From NCBI GenBank assembly GCA_039707655.1, contig CM077673.1, positions 269,894,288 to 269,958,287 of the forward strand: 64,000 nt of DNA, in the 5' to 3' direction. The notes below the pieces were generated by a model. It was not told where the DNA came from. It was given only the letters and a program-made list of their open reading frames with translations, and made no database searches. A program made the position numbers and the translations under genes. Numbering within the stretch: position 1 is the first letter of the stretch; each line of letters opens with the position of its first letter. The stretch is from Elymus sibiricus. Taxonomy: Eukaryota; Streptophyta; Magnoliopsida; Poales; Poaceae. Shown piece by piece: positions 34,431 through 46,476 of the stretch.

Positions 34431-34448
34431 CCCACGGTGGGCGCCAAC
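34431..34448 (-). other. primer-binding site of element C
   Basis: The minus strand reads TTGGCGCCCACCGTGGGGC directly after the 5' LTR end. This 18-mer is the usual primer site of many TAT-type elements. I do not assign the tRNA. Confidence 0.65.
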
Positions 34449-34976
34449 TGTCGTGGTTTTGTCACGGCAGATGTCCGAAGACTTAGGTTCGAGGCCATCG
34501 CTAAGGCGGTGGACTCAAAGGGGTTGATCGAGACGAGGGACACGAGTTTACCCAGGTTCAGCCCCTCCTGAAGAGGTAAAAGCCTACGTCCTACTTGTGT
34601 TGTATTGATTGGAGTATCGATTACAAGGGAGTGGATTCGCCTGACCTAGTTCTCAATTGATTCGTTTTCTGTCTAAGCCGCCCAAGGGTCTCACCTTTAT
34701 ATAGGAGGTCAAGGCCCTGTGTTACACGAGTCTCAAACCGACTCACACAACGTATTCAATCATGTCTCTAAGCCGCCTTGCCATCTTGGCCAAGCCGTCT
34801 CCGGGCGGCTTAACCGCCCGGGTCTTCATACCATCTTCTGTCTGGGCCTTCTTCTTGGCCCGTCAGGTAAACCGCCCCTTCATCTTCCGGCCCACCTCAT
34901 GGGTCTTGGCTACGAGCCGCCAAGTATGACCCGGCCCCTCCTGGGCGGGTCTTACCAGGGGGTTATATCCCCAACA
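34449..34976 (-). repeat. 5' LTR of element C
   Basis: Complete LTR with plus-strand ends TGTCGTGGTTTTGTC and ...ATCCCCAACA. A TATA-like box (CCTATATAAAGG on the minus strand) lies near 34700 and would drive gag-pol. Confidence 0.9.
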
Positions 34977-36190
34977 GGTTGGGTATTTGATCTGAGTTGG
35001 GTCGTTGGCCTTTTTTACGCACCAAACCATCGCGTGGGAGAAGTTATGGGTACTCAGCGTCGTTGTATCAGCCAAAGCTCTTCGGACGTCAGCAATGGAA
35101 CGGCGCGCGCCCGAGTGGCCTGGACGGTGCAGCTCTTGGACTAGAGTGTACTAGGGCTGACCTCGGCCGCGTACGCATCGTGCAGGAGCGCGTAGGGCAA
35201 GTGGGACCACGACTCCTGTGTACTTAGGATTTAGACCGGCGGGCTGGCCTCTTCGTTGAGCCTAGGTGGGGTGACGACGTGCTGCTATCCCGAGGCCGGG
35301 CATGACCCAGGAAAGTGTGTCCGGCCGGAGGTGATCAGGCGTGTTGGAAATGCGGTGCACCCCTGCAGGGATGAATTATCTATTCGAATAGCCGTGTCCA
35401 TGGTAACAGGACAACTTGGAGTTGTACCTTGACCTTATAGAACTATAACTGTGACTTAAATTTGAAATGAATGTTGGCTCCGAGATTGCTTTCTCGCAGG
35501 GAGTCGAGGAAGAATCTCTGGGCGTGGTTACTTAATAAAATTGCTACAATAATATGACTATATATGAGATACCAGTCTACTCTCTTCTAATGCTGCAAGA
35601 TGCTGAAGATGCTAGTCTTCGATAGGACTAGGCCTTCCCCCTATTCTTGCTTTCTGCAGTCAACCCAGATATAACCCCTTTCCTTGATACTGATGCATAC
35701 TTAGTATAGTTCTGATGTCAGTCTTGCGAGTACTTTGGATGAGCACTCACCGCTGCTTTGCTTTCTCTTTGCCCCTCGATACGATTCCGCGTTCAGACGA
35801 TGGAGTCCAGGAGATGGAGTACGCCGGAGACGACTACTACACCACCGTTGGAGCCTACTACTACGTGGAGAGTGCCGATGCTCAGGAGTAGTTAGAAGGT
35901 TCCCAGGCAGGAGGCCTCGCCTCTTTCGATCCGTTGCTTATGTTTGTGCTAGCCTTCTTAAGGCAAAACTTGTTTAACTTATGTCTGTACTCAGATATTA
36001 TTTGCTTCCGCTAACTCGTGCTTGTCGAGCTTTGTATTCGAACCCTCGAGGCCCCTGGCTTGTAATATGAAGCTGTATGACTTTAATTTTGTGTCTAGTG
36101 TTGTGTTGTGATATCGATCAGTGAGTCCCTAATCTTGGTCATATGCATTGTGTGTTTGATTAGCGTACGGTCGAAATTGGGGGCGTCACA
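34977..36190 (+). repeat. right part of the 5' LTR of element D
   Basis: Corresponds to 43597-44810 over about 1.21 kb with roughly 30 differences (about 97.5% identical, counted by hand), ending GGGGGCGTCACA. The first ~3.1 kb of this LTR are missing because element C occupies the junction and the DNA left of C is unrelated. Confidence 0.9.
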
Positions 36191-36192
36191 AG

Positions 36193-36206
36193 TTGGTATC
36201 AGAGCC
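36193..36206 (+). other. primer-binding site of element D
   Basis: TTGGTATCAGAGCC follows two bases after the LTR end. TGGTATCAGAGC is the complement of the 3' end of initiator tRNA-Met, used by many gypsy chromoviruses and copia elements. Confidence 0.85.
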
Positions 36207-37953
36207 GACTACCTGTAGGTAGCCCCCTTTCCAACTCCTTGGCCGAAGTTGAGTCTAGTACTTGAAAAACTTTTACTAACATAGTTGTGTGGCTTACGGG
36301 CCCACATCTCAATCGGGTGGTATTAGGATCTTTTATTCCTCGTCTATACTCTGGGTTCTGATCTCTCTTCTCTTTCGGGTTAAATATTTTACTAACTCTA
36401 ACTCTAGGTTCTCGTAACTACTTCCCCCGGAGAGCCCCTCATTTCAGACGATGGCTCGATTCATCAGAAGACTTCGAAGATACTCTCCGATGTTCTCCCG
36501 AGAAATTGTGCTCATCGCTTTTGCGATTCCCTTCCACCGTCAACCCCTATGGATGACTACATGCAATTGTCGCTCATACTTTCATATCAAGTTGCTCTTG
36601 TTATTACAAGGTACATCGAATTATCTTACCAGAGATTCGTTCATCCTCGGTTGATCATGTGTTTCACAGAATTCTTTGAAACGCTACTCGATCTTCCGTA
36701 ATCCTCAGTAGCCTTTTGCTCTTGACCTTTCTCACCTACTTGCATTATGGGTAATTCCATATGTCTAGCAATTTTCATTTAAAATCCTTTTGTGATTGTC
36801 ATATGATTTTATTGATTCAACCTGTGTGTGGATGCATGCAGTCATCATTTGTTTATCATAAATTATCCGTCCGGCTCAGACGTCTTTCTAAACATGAGTT
36901 GGTTCTTGACAAATCAACCTTGATTGACCATCTAAGTCCTTTCATCTTACTTCTATTTGATCGGAGCATCGATTTCCGATACACCAATTTGGAAATCTTA
37001 ATTCCCTTGGTTATTTAAGCATCAAATTATTTGGATGTTCTATGGTATGATGCCTTGCATTTTTTTTTATTCTCCCTCTGATTGGGTACCGATACTCACA
37101 TCAGGTCCTTTGCGGACTGCCAGACCCATTGTTGGGTTATTATCCGATAGCATCCTTCACATTCAAAATTCTTGTGGTGTTCTTCCCCTGATACATGATG
37201 CCATTGGTAAATTGTGTCTTCTCCCTCTGATAAGTGGTATCCTATGCTCTTGTCAGCCATGCTCTGTTGTCAAGCATGTGTTAATTGCTCTTGAAGCTTG
37301 TGGTATATGTTCCTAAGATGCCCCGATGGGTTGGACCTATGCCTTCCTTAATTCGTGTGAACCCGACAGTTTTCACGAGTCATACTCTCCTGGTGTTTTG
37401 CCAGTTAAACTTTCAAAACTACAACTTCATCAAAGGCGAGGTGTAAATGGAAGGTGATGCGTTGATGAAGTGGGAGTCGACCTTGAACCTTGTGTTCATG
37501 CCCATGGAAACGATGTTGATCTTATCATACAAGCTTCTCCTTTCATATAATCATTCATTGTATGATTTGATCTTGTATCTTTGATCTTTTCCTTTGCAAT
37601 CGTGGTTCCGACCATGTTGTTCTACTTCGATTTCATTCTCAGACAAGTTAAAGTGTCTGTCTTCCACAGATCAATACACTAGTCTAACCTTTATTCTGAT
37701 CTACCTCCGAGTTTTATCCCTGGTATCTCGAGAATATCACGGAGCTTTATAACTTCGTATGAGCTCCTAATCAACTATGATATTTCACTGATACCAGTTT
37801 CCTTGTGTTCTGAGTTGTTGGACAATCAAGGTTACTGATATCTGAATCGAGTATGCATTGCGATTCAACAACTCTTAGTAATCTTCTTTGGTTATGAGTT
37901 GTACTCGATCATGTCATTCCAAGCTGTTAGATGCTGAAGCCCGGTAATATGCC
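36207..37953 (+). pseudogene. degenerate leader, gag and 5' pol remnant of element D
   Basis: The leader runs to a gag-type start near 36451 (ATGGCTCGATTCATCAGAAG), but that frame closes within about 65 codons and no capsid, zinc knuckle or protease is recognisable. The stretch is AT-rich with many stops in all frames. Most of gag and protease is therefore deleted or decayed. Confidence 0.6.
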
Positions 37954-39231
37954 TTGAATGCATTAAATGAGTCACCTCTTGAACGGATTGAAAACATTCC
38001 AGTTGTTCGGGAATTCCAAGATGTTTATCTGGAAGAACTTCCAGGGATCCCCCCTGCTAGAGCTGTCGAGTTTGTCATCGACTTGGTACCTGGTACCACT
38101 CCTATAGCCAAGCGTCCGTATAAGATGCCACCACATGAACTCCTAGAACTTAAGCAAGAAATTGACAATTCACTTCGTCTGGGTTCCATTCGTCCAAGTT
38201 CCTCTGCTTGGGGAGCACCTTCTCTCTTTGTCAAGAAGAAAGATGGTACGAATCGATTGGTCCAAGATTATCGCCCCATCAACCAAGCAACGATTCAAAA
38301 CAAATATCCGCTTCCTCGGATCAACGATCTGTATGATCAACTTGCTGGTTCATCAGTGTATTCAAAACTCGACTTGAGGTTGGGTTACCATCAGATCCGG
38401 GTTCGTGAAGAGGATATTCCCAAGACTGCATTTGTTACTCGCTATGGTTCATACGAGTACACCGTCATGTCCTTCGGCTTAACCAATGCTCCAACAACTT
38501 TCTCTCGCCTGATGAACTATATATTCATGGACTACCTCGATAAATTCGTTGTGGTTTATCTGGATGATATTCTGGTATTCTCAAAGAATAAAGAAGAGCA
38601 TGCTGAACATCTTCGTCTTATACTAGAGAGGCTTCGAGAACATCAACTTTATGCAAAGTATTCAAAGTGTGAGTTCTGGATGGACGAAGTAACCTACCTT
38701 GGTCATGTGATCTCCAAGGATGGTATTGCAGTCAACCCTGAACGAGTTCATGCTATTCTTGACTGGACTCCCCCGAAGAATGTCAAGCAAGTCAGAAGTT
38801 TTCTCGGACTCGCCAGCTATTGCCGTCGATTCGTCGAGAACTTCTCCAAGATTGCAAAGCCCTTAACCAATCTGCTTCACAAAGGTGTTAAATATGAGTG
38901 GACAGAAAAATGTCAGGAGAGCTTTCAGGCACTTAAGGACAAACTGATGTCTGCTCCAGTGCTTGTTCCTCCGGATACTCGTAAGGACTTCGTCATTTAT
39001 TGTGATGCTTCACGTCAGGGAATGGGATGTGTCCTAATGCAAGAACGTAGAGTGGTTGCTTATGCATCTCGTCAATTGCGTCCTCATGAAGAGAACTACC
39101 CAGTTCATGACCTTGAACTTGCTGCAGTAATTCATGCACTGAAAGAGTGGCGGCAGTACCTGGTTGGTAATCGTTGCGAGATCTACACCGATCACCAAAG
39201 TCTGAAGTATTGTTTACTCAGCCAGATCTGA
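37954..39231 (+). pseudogene. pol: reverse transcriptase and RNase H part of element D pol
   Basis: A frame of 425 codons begins upstream of [17 protein letters not shown] (so it lacks its natural start) and contains [44 protein letters not shown] and the active site [13 protein letters not shown]. RNase H follows ([44 protein letters not shown]). It ends where a two-base deletion after SLKY shifts the frame. The sequence is of the chromovirus type (Tekay/Del-like in style). RT itself looks complete. Confidence 0.9.
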
Positions 39232-40485
39232 ATCTCCGTCAACAAAGATGGATGGAACGAATAGCAGATTACAACGTGGGTATTTCTTATACCCCAGGCA
39301 AGGCTAATGTAATGGCTGATGCTTTGAGCCGCAAGTCATACTGCAACCACCTTCAGGTTCACAAGGTTCACCCCCTTCTTCAAAAGGAATTCCGCAAGCT
39401 GAACCTCCATATTGTTCCTCAGGGTTATCTCGCTCCCCCTCCTGAAGGGTCCTACAAAATGAACCTCCACGTTGTTTCCCAGGGTTCTCTTAATACCCTG
39501 GTTGCTAAACCAGATCTAGTGGACGTCATCAAGTGGATCCAGAAGTGTGACAATGAAGTCGAGAGGATTAAATTCGATCTCGCAGAAGGAAAGCCCTCAC
39601 CCTTCACTATTGCTGAGGATGGCGCTTTGTACTTCAAAGGCCGCCTAGTGGTACCGAGTAAGGAGGAAAACAATGATTTGACTCAGGAGGTCATGAAGGA
39701 AGCACATGACACTCCGCTGTCTATTCATCCTGGTAGTACCAAGATGTACCAGGACATTCGTCAAAGATTCTGGTGGTCTAACATGAAGCAAGACATTGCT
39801 CGCTATGTTGCTAAATGTGACATTTGCCGTCTGATCAAAGCAGAACATCAAAAGCCTGCTGGAACTCTGCAACCTATTTCTGTTCCTGAATGGAAATTGG
39901 ATCATGTTGAAATGGACTTCGTCTCTGGTTTTCCCAGATCGCAGAAAGGTAATGATGCTATTCTTGTCGTCATTGACCGACTGTCCAAAGTTGCACATTT
40001 TCTGGCTGTCAAGGAAACTATTACTGCTAGTCAACTAGCAGTTCTTTACATGTCCAGAGTTGTTTCGCTCCACGGTGTTCCATTGGTGATTAGTTCAGAC
40101 CGTGGTAGTTTATTCACTTCAAGATTCTGGGCAAGTTTCCAGGAAGCTATGGGAACTCATTTGTCCTTTAGCACCGCATTTCACCCTCAATCCCAGGGAC
40201 AAGTTGAAGGAGTCAATCAGATTCTCGAAGACATGCCTCGAGCTTGTGTCATTTCTTTCGGCAAGAAATGGGAGGAATCTCTCCCGTATGCTGAGTTCTC
40301 CTACAACAATAGCTAACAAGCTAGTCTGAAGATGGCTCCCTTTGAAGTGTTATATGGACGTAAGTGTCGGACTCCTCTGAATTGGTCAGAAACTGGGGAA
40401 CGTACGCTTATCGGTCCGGATATTATCCAACATGCCGAAGATCATCTTCGTGCAGAATATCCCGGGCTCTTTCCTTCTACCTCTT
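39209..40485 (+). pseudogene. pol: integrase part of element D pol, frameshifted and C-truncated
   Basis: After the frameshift the coding continues in the frame of 39174-40316: end of RNase H (GKANVMADALSRKS), the HHCC zinc region (CDICRLIKAEHQKPAG), and the integrase core with VEMDFVSGFP, VISSDRGSLFTS and HPQSQGQVEGVNQILED. The D(35)E spacing and the catalytic Glu are kept, although the residue two positions after Glu (usually RVN context) is changed. A TAA at 40314-40316 interrupts SYNNS*QASLKMAPFE. Coding then continues to about 40485 (FEVLYGRKCRTPLNWSE). The integrase C-terminal part and any chromodomain are deleted. Confidence 0.85.
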
Positions 40486-40507
40486 AATTCTCGAGACGAG
40501 AATTCTT

Positions 40508-40523
40508 TTTAGTAGGGGAGAGT
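40508..40523 (+). other. polypurine tract of element D
   Basis: TTTTAGTAGGGGAGAGT lies directly before the LTR start TGTGACACCC. Confidence 0.7.
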
Positions 40524-43500
40524 TGTGACACCCAGGATTTTGGCTACAGTGATCATTGTAATTAAGCATAGTGATGACCATGATCAGTGACTAATCATTT
40601 TGCTAAACAAGATATGATCCAGTTAAATTTCATATCTCAATTTAAATTTCACTTCAAAAGCCAATTGAATTTTAGGGTGATAAAATAATTCTCCAAACAG
40701 CATCAGGAAAATGTTGCACACTTGTGGAATAATCCAAAACAATTATTGTTAAGGAAAACAACATCAACCTCAAGCTGGTGTGGACCCCACCATCCAAAAC
40801 AGAACCATTTTGCATTTAAAATGCCCTTTAAATTGCATGGTTAATTCCAATAGTACCCAAAAATCCTCAAACTTGTTGTGGCCATTCAAAATATTGCAAG
40901 TTATTAAATGGACCATGTTACACATTTTTGCTAAAAGGAAATATGGCCAAAAGGAATTAAAACAGAAACTTATAAAAGAAAACAGAAAAGAAAAAAAAGA
41001 AAAGAAAAGAAAAGAAAAAGCCCCCCTGCCCTGGGCCTTAGGCCACAGTGGCAGGCCCAGGCCGGCCCAGCGGCCCCCTCGGTCGTCTCCCACCTCGCTA
41101 CAGTAGGGCGACCGACGCGCGCGCGCGCGACCGGGCGCGTCCCCGCCGGACCGGCTCGCCGGCGACGGCCCGGTGGTTATAAGGGCGCCCCGACGCCCCC
41201 CTGAAACCCTAGCCCCCAGATCCCCCCTTGCTCCCTGCTCGCGCTGCCGCTCTCCTCCCGCACCCGCATCCGAGCGCCGCCGTCGCCATGGCCGCCGGCT
41301 AGCCGCGGCCACCGAGCCCCATTTGCCTCGCCGTCGTGTCCCCCAGCTCCGCCGCCGTCCGCTGCCTCGACCCCGTCCACAGGAGCAAGGCCGGAGCCCC
41401 TGCACCACCATCCCCGTGCCTTCCTCCTCCTCGGGCCGCCGTCGATCGCCGCCGTTGATTCGCTCCTCCCCGTGAACTCCGGCTTCATCGGGCCTTCCCA
41501 TCGACGCTGGTGAGCTCCTCTCGCCGCTCCTTCGCCTCTGTGCGCTCCCGTAGCCCCCTGTAGCTTGCCGCCACCGTGACCGAGCTCTGCCGTCTGCCAT
41601 TGTCGACGTGCTCATGTTGTGCGTGCTTTTGGCAGCCCCTGCGTGCAACTGGCGTGCTCCAGGGGCTCCTCTGCGTCGATCCCGTGCGCTAGATACGGCG
41701 CCCGCGCGCTGCAGCTGCGTTTTCGTCGCTCACCCGAACCGGCCTCCGCCACGTCTTGACGCCGGCGACGCCACATACCACCACAGCCCCCCTGATGGCT
41801 GAGATGGAACGGCGGCGACCTCTGCTCACGAATGCAAGAAGCGACGCTCGATTTGGTGCCCTGTACGCGAAACCCGAGCCCCGCCGTGATCTCTGGTGCT
41901 CGCCAGAGCTTCTCTGGCGACCCAGCGCCGCCGCCGACGACGTGGATGGCCTGGGGCCACCCCCCAGGGACCCTGCCAGTGGGCCTGGTCGCCCTAGTTG
42001 ACCAGTTGACTTGGTCAACTGGCTGACTGGGCACAGCCCAGTCAATGACAGGTGGGGCCCGAACCCCCCCTGTGTATGACAGGTGGGCCACCCCTGTCAA
42101 TTGGTTATTTAGATAATAAAAATAATTAATTAGATTAATTAGTCACTGACATGTGGGGCCCCTAGCTATTAATCAGTATTTAGATTAATTAAACCCTGGA
42201 TTAAACCCTGAGTCAATGACAGCTGGGGCCCACTGGTCAGGTTTGACCAGTTTGCCCCACTGTTGACTGCTGACGTCACAGTGATGTCATGCTGACGTCA
42301 TTAATGCTTTTTCGAATTAATTTAATTCTGTGAATTTTAGAAAATGATTAAAACTTTAAAAATTAATAGAAAATAATCCGTAGCTCAAATGAAAAAGTTT
42401 TATACATGAAAGTTGATCAGAAAAATCCCACGAATCCGAATACGTTGTCCGTTCATCTGTCACATGCTCCTAGCATGATGAACATGGACATTTAGCATTA
42501 GGATCATCTGTCCGGTAATAGCCAGAGACCCGGGAAATATCGTCAGATATTCTCCCGCCCCGTCTGCGCCGTGTAATACTGCGTTAGTGCATGCCTAGCT
42601 CTGCATATTGCCATGTCATGCATCGTGTTGCATCTGTGCTTTGTATTTATTGTTTCTCCCCCCTCTTCTCTCCGGTAGACCCCGAGACTGACGGTGCTGC
42701 CGGGTACGACTACATCGTTGACGATCAGCCTTTTGCAGCAAAGCAGCAAGGCAAGCAACCCCCCCCCCCCCTTGAGCATTCCGATATCGCCCATTTCTTT
42801 CCCTCTTATTCTTGCATTAGATTTTGCTACTGTATTAGCTAGCTCCTATTGTGATGCATAGCCTGTTTTTGATAAACTGCTACTGTACCTACAATAATAT
42901 CAACTGCTTAGTATAGGTTGATCAGTGAACCCCCAGTGACCCCTTAGTCCCAGTGCCCCTGCTTCTTCGTCGACGACTCGACGACTCGAAGACCCGAAGA
43001 CTCGGTCAACCGACCGACGAGCCAGGCCCCTCACATCACCGCACCCCCCCTAGTTGTACGACTCTGCAGCTCTACTATCGAGTACCGAGGGTGACACCTC
43101 GTGAAGTACTCATGATGCTAGCTCTGTAGTGCAGCAAGTCGGTCGTGGTTATCGAGGGTGATTCCTCCTTCACCACTCCCGACGATGACTCTGTCGTGCA
43201 ACCCCTCAAGAGTGGGACCCTCGAGGGTGATTCCTCTAGGTCCACCTTGACGGTTTCATCGAGCGGGGACCATTGAGGGTGATCCCTCAGTTCCCGCCTT
43301 GATGTTTTATACACACAGTTACTTTAACTTGACATTATTTACACGTGAAAGACGGGACTGGAGGGACAGGTGGTACCACCCTGGTTGAGGTGGACCTGAG
43401 TTCCCGACAGTCTTGAGACGGGTCGGCCCCAAGGGTACCCGTGCGTGAGATGTGGTGGGATGCGCCGGTAAGGCATCCAAAGGGTTATGTTGAGGCGTGG

Positions 43501-44810
43501 ACGGGCAGGAGAGGCCGTTGCCACACATCCTCGAGTCGGGGTGACGGGACCGCACTTTATGGGTCGCGCTTGCCCCGCATTAATAAAATGCTAATGGGTT
43601 GGGTATTTGATCTGAGTTGGGTCGTTGGCCTTTTTTACGCACCAAACCATCGCGTGGGAGAAGTTATGGGTACTCAGCGTCGTTGTATCAGCCGAAGCTC
43701 TTCGGACGTCAGCAATGGAGCGGCGCGCGCCCGAGTGGCGTGGACGGTGCAGCTCTTGGACTAGAGTGTACTAGGGCTGACCTCGGCCGCGTACGCATCG
43801 TGCAGGAGCGCGTAGGGCAAGTGGGCCCATGACCCCTGTGTGCTTAGGATTTAGACCGGCGGGCTGGCCTCTTCGTTGAGCCTAGGTGGGGCGACGACGT
43901 GCTGCTATCCCGAGGCCAGGCATGACCCAGGAAAGTGTGTCCGGCCGGAGGTGATCAGGCGTGTTGGAAATGCGGTGTACCCCTGCAGGGATGAATTATC
44001 TATTCGAATAGCCGTGTCCACGGTAACAGGACGACTTGGAGTTGTACCTTGACCTTATACAACTATAACTGTGACTTAAATTTGAAATGAATGTTGGCTC
44101 CGAGATTGCTTTCTCGCAGGGAGTCGAGGAAGAATCTCTGGGCGTGGTTACTTAATAAAATTGCTACAATAATATGACTATATATGAGATACCAGTCTAC
44201 TCTCTTCTAATGCTGCAAGATGCTGAAGATGCTAGTCTTCGATGGGACTAGGCCTTCCCCCTATTCTTGCTTTCTGCAGTCAGCCCAGATATAACCCCTT
44301 TCCTTGATACTGCTGCATACTTAGTATAGTTCTGATGTCAGTCTTGTGAGTACTTTGGATGAGTACTCACCGCTGCTTTGCTTTCTCTTTCCCTCTCGAT
44401 ACGATTTTGCGTTCAGACGATGGAGTCCAGGAGATGGAGTACGCCGGAGACGACTACTACACCACCGCTGGAGCCTACTACTACGTGGAGAGTGCCGACG
44501 CTCAGGAGTAGTTAGGAGGTTCCTAGGCAGGAGGCCTCGCCTCTTTCGATCCGTTGCTTATGTTTGTGCTAGCCTTCTTAAGGCAAAACTTGTTTAACTT
44601 ATGTCTGTACTCAGATATTATTTGCTTCCGCTGACTCGTGCTTGTCGAGCTTTGTATTCGAGCCCTCGAGGCCCCTGGCTTGTAATATGAAGCTGTATGA
44701 CTTTAATTTTGTGTCTAGTGTTGTGTTGTGATATCGATCAGTGAGTCCCTAATCTTGGTCGTACGCATTGCGTGTTTGATTAGCGTACGGTCGAAATTGG
44801 GGGCGTCACA
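40524..44810 (+). repeat. 3' LTR of element D, 4287 bp
   Basis: Runs from TGTGACACCCAGGATTTTGG to ...GGGGGCGTCACA. The size is very large for an LTR and about equal to the remaining interior. A GC-rich promoter region has TTATAAGG at 41177 and an initiator-like leader, followed by CCG-rich sequence. Long open frames here on both strands (for example minus 40770-41648 and 41612-42100) come from base composition and show no domains. Confidence 0.9.
43087..43288. repeat. four copies of a GAGGGTGAYYCCTC motif in the element D LTR
   Basis: Imperfect palindromes with GAGG...CCTC arms begin at 43087, 43154, 43223 and 43275, 52-69 bp apart. Confidence 0.7.
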
Positions 44811-45290
44811 AAGGTGCTGGAACTAGGAAGTCAGGGAGACAGCCGAGGTAAGGTTGGCGAGGTAGCCAAAGTCGGCGGGGGTCGACGGAGGGGTGCCAGG
44901 TACTGGAGGGCTGCCGAGTTCATGGCGTCGGTCCCCGCGGTCAACGGGGAGAAGCATTGACAGAGAGTGCCTCATGGTGAGGTCGGGTGTGAGCAGCCCA
45001 TCCCAAGAAATCCATGTCGGCGGCCGCACTGGTTCCCATAGCCAGCCAGGGTAGGCACGGTTGAGTGGGCGAGGTTGGGGGCATGCGGTGCTCTTATGCC
45101 ATGGAGAGAGGTGGGGCATCGTTCGACATCCACGAGGGAGTCGACGCTTCTGATGCATATGGAAGGGTGGGTTTGAACCGGGAGGAGAAAGAAGAGAAGA
45201 AAACGCGGTTTCGCTAGACCGGTGTGAGATGATAAAGTGATAGGGTGAGACCTGCGCAGTTTCTGGAGTTCGTGAGAAACATCTAGTCTA
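44811..45290. other. GC-rich unassigned flank of element D
   Basis: A minus-strand frame (44823-45158, Pro/Arg/Trp-rich) has no recognised domain. The plus strand shows no gene. Possibly a decayed gene edge or another repeat. Confidence 0.35.
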
Positions 45291-45298
45291 GTCTAAAC

Positions 45299-45440
45299 CA
45301 ATGGAAAAATTAGTGTGCTATAGCGCTACCTTTAAAATACACTGTTATCGAGACATTATACACCGATTTATTTAGCGAGAAATTGCTCAGAACGCTATAG
45401 CTTGCTATTAGCAATGATATAGTGTGCTATTTTTCCCTTG
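45299..45440. mobile_element. hAT-type MITE, 142 bp (copy 1)
   Basis: Ends CAATGGAAAAATTAG and ...CTATTTTTCCCTTG are imperfect inverted repeats. The flanks GTCTAAAC (45291-45298) and GTCTAACA (45441-45448) are a nearly perfect 8-bp target duplication. Internally CTATAGC words are inverted. Confidence 0.7.
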
Positions 45441-45572
45441 GTCTAACACATTGCAAAGTCGAGAATAAACAGTGTTAAAAAAAACAAGAGTAAACCAGAG
45501 AAAAACCAGACACATGTGTCGCTCATAGAAGACCTTACGGTTATGTATTTTTTCTTTACTAAAATACAATTA

Positions 45573-45692
45573 AAATATGAAGTACGTATGAATGTATATA
45601 GACGTATTTAATAATGTAGATTAATTTATTTTACTCCGTATATAGTTCATACTGAAATCTCTAAAAAAGCTTATCTTTAGGAATGGAGGGAG
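45573..45692. mobile_element. Stowaway MITE 3' part (copy 1; copy 2 near 46167-46290)
   Basis: The run TACGTATGAATGTATATAGA... to AGGAATGGAGGGAGTAG has the inner and right part of a Stowaway element (GGAGGGAGTA terminus). The left CTCCCTCC end is missing, so it is a truncated copy carried in both duplicates. Confidence 0.55.
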
Positions 45693-45892
45693 TAGAACGT
45701 ATGAGGGAAATTGATCTGATAGCAAACCTCACGTCTATATTTTGATAGCCTCTAAAAATAATTAGCAGATAAAGTCAAAATAGGAAAAAAAAAAGAAAAA
45801 CCAACTCAACACATGTCAATGGAAGGAGCAACTCGGCTCACTATGGCAAACGCACGAGAAGAGGCGCTGCTTAGCAGCTTTAATATATTAAC

Positions 45893-46034
45893 CAATGGAA
45901 AAATTAGTGTGCTATAGCGTTACCTTTAAAATACACTGTTATCGAGACATTATACACTAATTTATTTAGCGAGAAATTGCTTAGAACGCTATAGCTTGCT
46001 ATTAACACTGATATAGCGTGCTATTTTCCCCTTG
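45893..46034. mobile_element. hAT-type MITE, 142 bp (copy 2, duplicated)
   Basis: Same element in the second duplicate. It lacks the left GTCTAAAC flank (here TATATTAAC), so it arose by segmental duplication and not by a new insertion. Confidence 0.7.
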
Positions 46035-46476
46035 GTCTAACACATTGCAAAGTCGAGAATAAACAGTGTTAAAAAAAACCACGAGTAAACCAGAGAAAAA
46101 CTAGACACATGTGTCGCTCATAGAAGACCTTACGGTTATGTATTTTTTCTTTACTAAAATACAATTAAAATATGGAGTACGTATGAATGTATATAGACGT
46201 ATTTAATAGTGTAGGTTAACTTATTTTACTTCGTATATAGTTCGTACTGAAATGTCTAAAAAAGCTTATCTTTAGGAATGGAGGGAGTAGAACGTACGAG
46301 GAAAATTGATGTGGATAGCAAACCTCACGTCTATAGTTTGATAGCCTCTAAAGATAATTAGCAGATAAAGTCAAAATAGGAAAAAAAGAAAAACCAACTC
46401 AACACGTGTCAATGAAAGGAGCAACTTGGCTCACTATGCCAAACGCACGAGAAGAGGCGCTGCTTAGCAGCTTTAA

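Larger units (their letters stand above)
21665..34976 (-). mobile_element. element C: TAT-type gypsy retrotransposon with an antisense gene
   Basis: Direct LTRs at 21665-22158 and 34449-34976 enclose 12.3 kb. Gag, protease, reverse transcriptase, RNase H and integrase are encoded on the minus strand, so the right LTR is the 5' LTR. A separate plus-strand gene (23074-26758) lies between pol and the 3' LTR, the arrangement described for TAT-lineage antisense ORFs (Grande, RIRE2 and relatives). By hand the LTRs differ at about 8 sites in ~485 bp plus one 11-bp indel (about 98% identity), so insertion was recent. The left LTR lacks its first ~46 bp and the left flank is unrelated to the right flank. 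Confidence 0.9.
45298..46476. repeat. direct tandem duplication, 594 + 585 bp
   Basis: 45298-45891 and 45892-46476 are near-identical copies differing by scattered substitutions and small indels. Copy 1 starts exactly at the left end of a hAT-type MITE, and copy 2 restarts at the same MITE end. Both copies run to ...GCTGCTTAGCAGCTTTAA. Each contains the MITE, part of a Stowaway element and non-coding DNA. Confidence 0.9.

Noticed and set aside
34062..34571. Plus-strand frames over gag of element C
   Set aside because: Shadows of the minus-strand gag; no splice or domain features, unlike the antisense gene at 23074-26758.
36191..36206. TGGTATCAGAGC as part of a tRNA gene
   Set aside because: It is the primer-binding site next to an LTR end, complementary to initiator tRNA-Met, and no tRNA body is present.
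40770..42100. Long open frames (up to 292 codons) on the minus strand of the element D LTR
   Set aside because: High GC suppresses stops on both strands; the product is Arg/Gly-rich without domains and lies in an LTR promoter/leader.
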